A stretch of 64,000 nucleotides of DNA from Lachnospiraceae bacterium (GTDB lineage Bacteria; Bacillota; Clostridia; Lachnospirales; Lachnospiraceae), in contig CAJTEY010000004.1 in the NCBI GenBank assembly GCA_910575775.1, positions 1 through 64,000 on the forward strand, written 5' to 3'. The notes under the pieces are model-generated. The model ran no database searches. It saw nothing but the letters and a program-made list of their open reading frames with translations, and had not been told where the DNA came from. Both the position numbers and the translations under genes were made by a program. Positions 58,298 to 64,000 of this stretch are shown in pieces (position 1 is the stretch's first letter; every line of letters begins with the position of its first letter).

Positions 58298-60673
58298 TTA
58301 TTCAGTAATTGATATATTTGAGGATTTTATTTTTCTTATGTACATTGATGTCAAATATGCACATATCATTGTTGTAATAAAAACAATTGCCGGAAAAGTA
58401 ATAAAAGTTTCCATAGGATTTATTACATAATCTACGCCGGTCTCTAATCCCATCATCTTAAATAGTGAATCTATACATAAATGTGTTAATGGAATTGCAA
58501 AAATTTCACTTATCATTACTGAAATCATTCCTATAAATAAAAATCTTAACGCATGATATAAATATATTGTTTTGCCGCTGATACCAATGGCTTTCATAAG
58601 TCCAATTTCACCTTGCTCTTTTTCAATAAAAGAGCGTTCCATAAGCACTGAAATAAGAGCAACTAAGAGGACTGTAATAATAGCAATCAGTATTTTTATG
58701 GCGTTAAGAGGTTCTGTAACACCTAACATATCTGATATAAATTCCACACTTGTCTTGACAGTTTCAAACTCTGGAAAAATTTCTTTTATTTTTTCCACCC
58801 TGATTTCAATTTCTTCTTTATCTGGATTATCTGTAAATATAATTTGGGTATTTATCTCATGAAAAGTTTGAATATAATTTATTTCTTCATTCGTATGAAG
58901 TCTTATCCCGTCTCCATTACTATGCATTGATTGAAAAAATGCTGTGATAATATAATTCTTGTCACCATCTATCGTTTTAATTGTTATAGTATCTCCAATC
59001 GTTGCTTTAATTTTATTTGCTGAAATCTTAGTTATCGCTATTTCATTAGAATTTTCAGGAACTGTTCCTTCTAAGTATTGATACATATCCATTGTAGTTC
59101 CTGTCCCCTGATATATTGGCAGCTTTGCTTCATTACCATTAAAACTTACAGGTAATGAAAACATCATCTCTTTTATGCAATTTGCAGGCATTCCATTTTT
59201 TTCAAGTTTATCTTCTAAATTATTTAAAAACTTTTCAAGTTCTTCATGTCCATTTTCTATTGAAAATTCAGCAGGATTATCGCCTACAACAACATCGCTG
59301 TCAACGATACTCAATACACTATATAAACTACCGCTTTTCAATGTTGAAACAGTTACGGAAAGTACCAGAGGAAGTGACGTACACACAAAAAATATAATAG
59401 CAATAATACAAAAACGCTTCGGACTGCTTACAATATCATTCAGTGCTAAAAAAGATGTTGACGGCAATCTGCTTTTTCCCAACTTCATACAATTCTTTTT
59501 TCTGAAACGTTCTCCTGTCTGCCCATTTCTAATTGCATCAATGGGGTTCATTTTTTTTACCTTACTGGTACAGCCAAAACAAAACATTAGAATCACAAAA
59601 ACAACAATTACTACACAAAACATATTTATAAAAATTGAATTTTGATTACTTATCATAATCGAGGTTGAAGAAACATTCAGTAATAACATTTTGCCAAATG
59701 GAAAACTTAATATAAGTCCAATGAATGCCCCTGTTATAGAAAGTGCTGTATATTTTACAAGATATAATCCTCTTATTTTTAAATTACTGATACCAATAGC
59801 TTTCATAACTCCAATCTCACGAAATTCCTCTGCTAATGTAAAAGTAATTGTAAAACGTAAGATGATAAATGCAATTATTATAAAAATAATACTTACTACA
59901 AGAATAATGCCTGTTACTACCATATCCAAAATATAACAAAGTTTTATTTTAGATTTATCTATGTTCAAAATACTATTATCAGTAAGTAATTTTATTTCTG
60001 AAAGTGTGTTTTCAATATTGTTAGTATGTATATAAATTAAATTTCCACCATAAATCTTTTCCGTTTTTGAATTAGATGTATATTCTTTATAATCTTTGCT
60101 GCTTATTATATATCGTTGAATCTGCATGGACTTTGCACCAAAAATAACATCTTTAATTTCACCGGCAAATACAAATTCATTTTTAACCCCGTCTATTTCA
60201 ATGGTGATGATATCTCCTTTTTTTAGTCCGATTTTTTCTGCTTTTCCTTCTGTTATATAGATTTCTCCCGGCTCAACTTTTTCAAGTTTATTTCCATCTG
60301 CAAGAAAATAGTTCAAAGACAATCTTTCATCACTTTGAATGACATTAGTTCCACCTAAAACAGTTATATTCTCCCCCTCAAATATAAAATTCTCAGGAGC
60401 TAAAAACAACAATTTTTCTACGCTATAATCTTCAATTGATTTTGTGGAATTTAAGACAGCAGTTAAATCAGCTTCAAAAATTTTATTCCTTGTTGCCACT
60501 AAATAATCAGGTGCTCCAGCCATATCTAAATAATTATCTAATGCAGAAGTAACATTTAAAATATTATTTACACTGGATGATACAAACATTGTTGCCAGTA
60601 CAATGAATATAAGTAAAATGATATTCATTATCTTTTTTCTTCTTAAATCTTTTTTTAGGATATTGAAATACAT
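58298..60673 (-). CDS. FtsX-family ABC transporter permease
   Basis: A 791-aa permease with an N-terminal helix (MNIILLIFIVLATMFVSS), a large extracellular domain, three helices ending before KVKKMNPIDAIRNGQTGERF, then a second FtsX-type half (FCIIAIIFFVCTSLPLVLSVTV; LLVALISVLMERSFIEKEQGEIGLMKAIGISG) and a final helix set. Two FtsX domains fit the type VII exporter superfamily (BceB/MacB-like), often used against peptide antibiotics. It has its own promoter downstream of tetR. The substrate is unknown. Confidence 0.9.
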   Translation of the reverse strand: MYFNILKKDLRRKKIMNIILLIFIVLATMFVSSSVNNILNVTSALDNYLDMAGAPDYLVATRNKIFEADLTAVLNSTKSIEDYSVEKLLFLAPENFIFEGENITVLGGTNVIQSDERLSLNYFLADGNKLEKVEPGEIYITEGKAEKIGLKKGDIITIEIDGVKNEFVFAGEIKDVIFGAKSMQIQRYIISSKDYKEYTSNSKTEKIYGGNLIYIHTNNIENTLSEIKLLTDNSILNIDKSKIKLCYILDMVVTGIILVVSIIFIIIAFIILRFTITFTLAEEFREIGVMKAIGISNLKIRGLYLVKYTALSITGAFIGLILSFPFGKMLLLNVSSTSIMISNQNSIFINMFCVVIVVFVILMFCFGCTSKVKKMNPIDAIRNGQTGERFRKKNCMKLGKSRLPSTSFLALNDIVSSPKRFCIIAIIFFVCTSLPLVLSVTVSTLKSGSLYSVLSIVDSDVVVGDNPAEFSIENGHEELEKFLNNLEDKLEKNGMPANCIKEMMFSLPVSFNGNEAKLPIYQGTGTTMDMYQYLEGTVPENSNEIAITKISANKIKATIGDTITIKTIDGDKNYIITAFFQSMHSNGDGIRLHTNEEINYIQTFHEINTQIIFTDNPDKEEIEIRVEKIKEIFPEFETVKTSVEFISDMLGVTEPLNAIKILIAIITVLLVALISVLMERSFIEKEQGEIGLMKAIGISGKTIYLYHALRFLFIGMISVMISEIFAIPLTHLCIDSLFKMMGLETGVDYVINPMETFITFPAIVFITTMICAYLTSMYIRKIKSSNISITE

Positions 60674-60702
60674 TTTTTTACCTCTTTCCTTTTTGTAATT
60701 TC

Positions 60703-60730
60703 ATTTTAGCATGGAAAACGAAACTGTAAA
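60703..60730 (-). promoter_or_regulatory. Predicted promoter of the ABC transporter operon
   Basis: On the minus strand TTTACA (60725-60730), a 16-bp spacer and TAAAAT (60703-60708). An ACTGT/ACAGT inverted repeat (about 60724-60739) with a T/A-rich loop overlaps the -35 and could be an operator or the tetR terminator. Confidence 0.55.
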
Positions 60731-60799
60731 AAAACAGTCATTTATTTATGAAATAGAAGGATATGCTTTATCAGGATTTCAAAAATAGTAAACTTATAT

Positions 60800-61375
60800 T
60801 CATAATAAACCTCTGTCTTTTATCAGATGCATTGTTCCAAAATAGGCATTAGACAATGTCTTTATACAATATGCTTCATCATAAGCCATTGCATTATTAG
60901 CAAGCAGGCTGGCTATTCCATGTGTTACTAAAAAAATTTGAGAAAATATGTTATATGCCTGTTGCTTGTCTACCTTTGCCTGTCTCTCCAAAATAGGAAA
61001 TAAAGAATCAAAATTTTTCCCTGTAAGCCAATCAGAAAGGGAAACGCCTGTATAATAGTTTGAATGAAATAAAAAACGAAAAAGATTTGTTTCTTCTACG
61101 GCAAACTGAATATGTCTCATACCCACTTCCAACATAGGACGTTCGTATTTGCCGCTTAAATTTGTTACATAGTTAATATGAAACTCACCTGCTTTTCTAT
61201 GTGCTGCCATTCGGACATCTTCAATTGTTTTAAAATGATATAAAACGGGCTGTGTTGAGCAGCCGAGCTTTTGTGAAACTGTCCGGGCGTTTATGTTTTC
61301 TGCTCCAATTTCTTTTGCAATTTCAAAAGCAGCGTCTATAATCATTTCTTTTGTGACTTTCGCTATTGCTGGCAT
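60800..61375 (-). CDS. TetR/AcrR-family regulator of the ABC cassette
   Basis: A 191-aa regulator: VTKEMIIDAAFEIAKEIGAENINARTVSQKLGCSTQPVLYHFKTIEDVRMAAH is a TetR HTH with the usual YxxF helix end, and the C-terminal half is an all-helical ligand domain. ATG 61375 follows GGAGG. It lies just upstream of the transporter genes on the same strand and behind a promoter overlapped by an inverted repeat, so autorepression and substrate-induced transporter expression are likely. Confidence 0.88.
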   Translation of the reverse strand: MPAIAKVTKEMIIDAAFEIAKEIGAENINARTVSQKLGCSTQPVLYHFKTIEDVRMAAHRKAGEFHINYVTNLSGKYERPMLEVGMRHIQFAVEETNLFRFLFHSNYYTGVSLSDWLTGKNFDSLFPILERQAKVDKQQAYNIFSQIFLVTHGIASLLANNAMAYDEAYCIKTLSNAYFGTMHLIKDRGLL

Positions 61376-61390
61376 ATTTGTACCTCCATT

Positions 61391-61461
61391 TATAATTTGC
61401 ATCATATATAACTCAGATTATACATTAGGCAAATTATAAATCAGGATATTCTTTCTGTCAA
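61391..61461 (-). promoter_or_regulatory. Consensus tetR promoter with operator
   Basis: The minus strand has TTGACA (61456-61461) and TATAAT (61433-61438) with a 17-bp spacer, matching consensus fully. A perfect 10-bp inverted repeat TATAATTTGC (61391-61400) and GCAAATTATA (61429-61438) overlaps the -10, the expected place for a TetR operator. Confidence 0.75.
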
Positions 61462-61701
61462 TCCCTTTTGCTAAACTTTCACTTTTTCAAAAAACGATAA
61501 ATTAGTAAATTATTTGTCAAATAATAAACTTTTATATTCATGAAAGAAAAAAGGAATGTGTGGGATTCCGCCGTAATCGGCATTGTGCGTAATGTGTATA
61601 ACTGGCTGTCTCATGGAATTGTGGGTAACTCTGTTTGCAGAATGTGGGAAAGCTGCACTTTAGCTTTTCCATGTTCTGTGAATAGAGTTATCCATGATTC
61701 C

Positions 61702-61836
61702 ATAGCCTGTTATGCACATTTCCATAATGCTTGTCTTTTGGTCTTGCTCTTTGATTCTTTTGGTTCGGAATAGTGTGGTGCTGGCGGTCTATCTCTTGTT
61801 TTCGGTTGCTTGCTTCTTTACCGTACATGAGCATTT
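61702..61836. repeat. Element-end direct repeat, copy 2 (right end of the island)
   Basis: This is the second copy of the 57279-57400 end sequence. It finishes CCGTACATGAGCATTTGC and passes directly into the Maff2 N-terminal codons, so it marks the right boundary of the whole island. The segment 61462-61701 before it shows no supported gene. Confidence 0.85.
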
Positions 61837-61958
61837 GCACCAGGGTTGTCATTGCCATACCCTTCGAGCAAATTGATCACGCCCCATACTGCCACGCCTG
61901 CGCCGATTGCCGTCACCACCGTGGTCAGACCCGTAATTGCTGATGCGAAAAATGCCAT
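61836..61958 (-). pseudogene. maff2: maff2 N-terminal fragment (split gene)
   Basis: Forty-one minus-strand codons, MAFFASAITGLTTVVTAIGA then GVAVWGVINLLEGYGNDNPG and A, equal the N-terminal membrane half of Maff2, a small protein always found next to TrbL/VirB6 genes in these ICEs. A strong AAGGAGGT (61966-61973) precedes the ATG. Homology ends at the island boundary. Confidence 0.9.
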
Positions 61959-62230
61959 TACTGTTACCTCCTTCATGTTGAAAGAGTTTTTCGTGTAAAA
62001 TGCCCTGCCTTATGGTAAGATAAAGACAGGGCAATTCTTTGGGAAGAACCCTGCGGGCATCCGGCACTTTCAGTTTGGCAATTGGCAGTGCCGGTTGCTT
62101 TGTTTCTGTTCCCTCCCTAACATGGAAAACTCTTTGTTTGATTCTGGATGTCATATCCATTGGTTAATCTGTTCCCTATTCAGTTGTCTTTTTACTTGTG
62201 GTCACAATGTCCACAAGTTCTGCCACACGC
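61959..62230. other. Intergenic region upstream of maff2 with hairpins
   Basis: The region holds two stem-loops: GCCCTG/CAGGGC (about 62008-62033) and CCGGCACT/AGTGCCGG (about 62060-62094). It also contains one copy of the 23-bp palindromic repeat (62197-62219). No gene is seen. Confidence 0.55.
62197..62219. repeat. 23-bp palindromic intergenic repeat, copy 1
   Basis: TGTGGTCACAATGTCCACAA plus GTT is identical to 62481-62503 and forms a CTTGTGG/CCACAAG stem. The two copies follow the stop codons of the 72-aa gene and of traG respectively. Confidence 0.8.
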
Positions 62231-62449
62231 TCATTCCCCTAAAAGAATCGTATATGCGTCCGCGATCCGCTGATACTGCTTAAGTTCCTGCATGGCTCTG
62301 TAACGGAAAACACCCACCAGCGCCATACACAACAGAGCAGTCAAAAGCCATGCGGCCAGACGTTTCCTCGACTTTTCATCCGCGCCGGGAAAAAGTTTCT
62401 CCCCTACCCAGCCCGTGAGCCTGTCAAAGCCATCCCTTACCTTCTTCAT
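62231..62449 (-). CDS. Small membrane protein of the transfer operon
   Basis: A 72-aa protein: MKKVRDGFDRLTGWVGEKLFPGADEKSRKRLAAWLLTALLCMALVGVFRYRAMQEL. It has a basic amphipathic N-terminus, one membrane helix (about residues 32-48) and a short helix. It lies between traG and maff2, as in CTn2-like ICEs. AAAGGAGG supports ATG 62449. Probably a minor channel component; not recognised more precisely. Confidence 0.72.
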   Translation of the reverse strand: MKKVRDGFDRLTGWVGEKLFPGADEKSRKRLAAWLLTALLCMALVGVFRYRAMQELKQYQRIADAYTILLGE

Positions 62450-62480
62450 ACGGTCTGCCTCCTTTCCTAACGTTCTCACC

Positions 62481-62503
62481 TGTGGTCACAATGTCCACAA
62501 GTT
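62481..62503. repeat. 23-bp palindromic intergenic repeat, copy 2
   Basis: Identical to 62197-62219; it begins at the traG stop codon. Confidence 0.8.
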
Positions 62504-64000
62504 TATAACACTCCGGCATCGAAAACTTCCTCCACCACATCGGTGTCGTGTAACCTTGCCTTTCCCCGGTTCCTCATGTATTTTTCGATGTCGAAAGTAT
62601 TCTTTGGGTCATAATCGAACAACAGCGGGTACTGCTTGTGCTGAGTAATATCGTATTTGTTTGAGAAAAAAGGTCTCACGCCCCTAAGCCGCATGATACA
62701 CTTGCTGCCGTCCATAACCGCTATCTCATCCTCACTCATCAGCGCTTTTCCGGTTTTCTGGTAATTCATACCGTAGGACTGCGACGTGCCTCTTGTGTCC
62801 GAAGTATTGCAGAGGTCTATCGTCTCCTTTCCCAGAACCTCCGCAAGCTCCTTAAGGGTGGTCTGCTCCTGCCCTCCCAGAAAAAGAAGGGTGTCGCAGT
62901 TTCCCTGTATGGTGTCCGCATTATCCTTATAAATCGCCTTAAGCTGGGATTTCGACTGCAAAATAATAGAAGCTGATATCTCGCGGCTCCTGATCGTCGC
63001 AATCAGCTTCTCAAAATTGGGGATCTGCCCAATATTTGCAAATTCGTCCAAAAGAAAACGCACATGTATGGGCAGTCTCCCATGGTATATGTCGTCTGCC
63101 TTATCACAGAGCAGATTAAATAGCTGGGTGTACATGATGCTCACGAGGAAATTGAAAGTCGCGTCCGTATCGGAAATGATGACAAACAGCGCCGTCCTTT
63201 TCTCCCCCAGCGTGTCAAGTTCCAGTTCGTCATATGCCGTCAGCTCGCGCAGCTCCTTTATATCAAAGGGAGCAAGGCGCGCCCCGCAGGAAACAAGTAT
63301 ACTTTTCGCCGTTTTGCCCGCCGCAAGCTTAAACTTGGCATATTGGCGCACCGCGAAGTGATGAGGGTCCCTTTCCTTTAGTTCGTCAAAGAGCCTGTCC
63401 ACCACATTTTTGAAATTTTCGTCATCTTCCCTTACTTCGCTTGCGTCCACCATGTCGATGAGCATGGGAAAATTCTGCTCCTCTGGCGGAGCCTCATACC
63501 AGATATAGGCAATCAGCGCCGTGTAATACAGCTTTTCCGCCTTCACCCAGAAATCCTCACTGGATTGCTGCCCCTCCCCCTTGGTGTTTAAGATGATCGT
63601 ATTTACGAGTTTCAAAATATCTTTCTCGCTCCGAATATAGACAAAAGGGTTGATGTGCATGGATTTTGCAAAGTTGATGGTGTTTAAGACTTTTATCTGA
63701 TAACCATTCTTTACCAGCATCTTTCCGCACTCTTCGAGGATGGTGCCTTTCGGATCAGTGACACAATAAGAACCATTCATCTGCATAAGGTTCGGCTTTA
63801 CGAAAAAACGGGTCTTGCCCGATCCCGAACCGCCTATGACTAACACGTTTTTATTTCTCGCATATTTAGGCTGTTTCGGTCTGCCCGACATCATAAGACG
63901 CTCCGTTGCCGTCAGGATCACGTTATTCTCAAAAACCGGGTCTATGTATGGCTGAATATCCTTTGCCGTTCCCCAGCTTGCGGAGCCGTACTCCGTCCCG
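62503..64000 (-). CDS. traG: VirD4/TraG-like coupling protein (CD1115 family), 5' end beyond the window
   Basis: At least 498 aa of the coupling ATPase that recruits the relaxosome to the secretion channel. Walker A is VLVIGGSGSGKTRFFVKPN, followed by GSYCVTDPKGT (VirD4 motif), LPIHVRFLLDEFANIGQIPNFEKLIATIRSREISASIILQS (Walker B and TraG signature) and a C-terminal LRGVRPFFSNKYDI. The frame stays open to the edge (SASWGTAKDIQPYIDPVFENN), so the true start lies outside; a GTG at 63921 is not the start. It is separated from trbL by the 24-kb island. Confidence 0.92.
   Translation of the reverse strand, partial: GTEYGSASWGTAKDIQPYIDPVFENNVILTATERLMMSGRPKQPKYARNKNVLVIGGSGSGKTRFFVKPNLMQMNGSYCVTDPKGTILEECGKMLVKNGYQIKVLNTINFAKSMHINPFVYIRSEKDILKLVNTIILNTKGEGQQSSEDFWVKAEKLYYTALIAYIWYEAPPEEQNFPMLIDMVDASEVREDDENFKNVVDRLFDELKERDPHHFAVRQYAKFKLAAGKTAKSILVSCGARLAPFDIKELRELTAYDELELDTLGEKRTALFVIISDTDATFNFLVSIMYTQLFNLLCDKADDIYHGRLPIHVRFLLDEFANIGQIPNFEKLIATIRSREISASIILQSKSQLKAIYKDNADTIQGNCDTLLFLGGQEQTTLKELAEVLGKETIDLCNTSDTRGTSQSYGMNYQKTGKALMSEDEIAVMDGSKCIMRLRGVRPFFSNKYDITQHKQYPLLFDYDPKNTFDIEKYMRNRGKARLHDTDVVEEVFDAGVL

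Larger units (their letters stand above)
37741..61835. mobile_element. Composite nested island inserted in maff2
   Basis: The segment lies exactly between the two halves of the ICE maff2 gene. It holds two complete serine-recombinase mobilizable elements (A and B) and a recombinase-less cargo segment, almost all genes on the minus strand like the host operon. Boundaries follow from where Maff2 codons stop on each side. Confidence 0.88.
57401..61836. mobile_element. Recombinase-less cargo segment (CIME-like) between two element ends
   Basis: This 4.4-kb AT-rich segment carries TetR and a two-gene ABC transporter. It is bounded on both sides by the same type of element B right end. It has no recombinase, relaxase or replication gene, so it looks like the remnant of an earlier insertion left in tandem, mobilisable only in cis. 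Confidence 0.65.

Noticed and set aside
61540-61773. 77-codon plus-strand ORF as a gene
   Set aside because: It runs into the terminal direct repeat of the island, has no Shine-Dalgarno, and resembles no known protein; it is most likely element-end DNA.

Overview
The window reads as accessory DNA from a gut Firmicute, most likely a Lachnospiraceae-type Clostridia. AGGAGG ribosome-binding sites, the Tn1549/CTn2-type conjugation genes (CD1107, CD1108, CD1110, CD1112 and CD1115 families), large serine recombinases and TnpV/TnpW/cysteine-rich VLP genes all fit. No rRNA, tRNA, CRISPR array or core housekeeping locus is visible. The genus call is inference from family recognition, not from a marker gene.

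Host conjugative element (ICE). One end is at 1-2000 (plus strand: MobC and a relaxase). A patch of insertions and cargo follows: an Rpn/PD-(D/E)XK protein, an IS110 element with a probable bridge-RNA region, a SymE toxin operon, IS91 and IS4 wreckage, a TPR/RCC1-repeat operon and an SRAP gene lacking its catalytic Cys2. From 12 kb to 37.7 kb and again from 61.8 kb to the right edge, a minus-strand transfer operon runs TraG/VirD4 - 72-aa membrane protein - Maff2 - TrbL/VirB6 - TM/Ig-like protein - PrgI - VirB4 - radical SAM - CD1108 cell-wall hydrolase - DUF4315 - CD1107 - topoisomerase III - surface protein - 2604-aa methylase/SNF2 helicase - PAPS-reductase-like - small accessory protein. A complete tnpV gene with its own strong Shine-Dalgarno lies inside the helicase gene in another frame of the same strand.

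Nested island. The ICE maff2 gene is cut in two. Its N-terminal codons are at 61836-61958 and its C-terminal codons at 37656-37740, so about 24.1 kb has inserted into it. The insert is at least two integrative mobilizable elements in tandem plus a recombinase-less cargo segment. Element A (37.74-49.33 kb): serine recombinase, VapE and CHC2 replication proteins, MobL relaxase, metallo-hydrolase/cytidine-deaminase cargo, an RSF1010-like oriT with a 284-bp symmetric palindrome-array (MITE-like) element at its nic site, Rep-type proteins, DUF1835 and TnpV. Element B (49.34-57.40 kb): serine recombinase, TnpW, DnaC-like ATPase, RepA-like protein, VLP protein, relaxase and MobC with oriT, wHTH regulator, sigma factor. 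Cargo segment (57.40-61.84 kb): TetR and an ABC transporter, bounded by two copies of the same element end. A 13-codon maff2-like sequence at the A/B junction shows element A brought a substitute maff2 3' end that re-formed the target later used by element B.

The host conjugation operon is therefore interrupted between TraG and TrbL, three relaxases share 64 kb, and downstream transfer genes may depend on read-through from element A.
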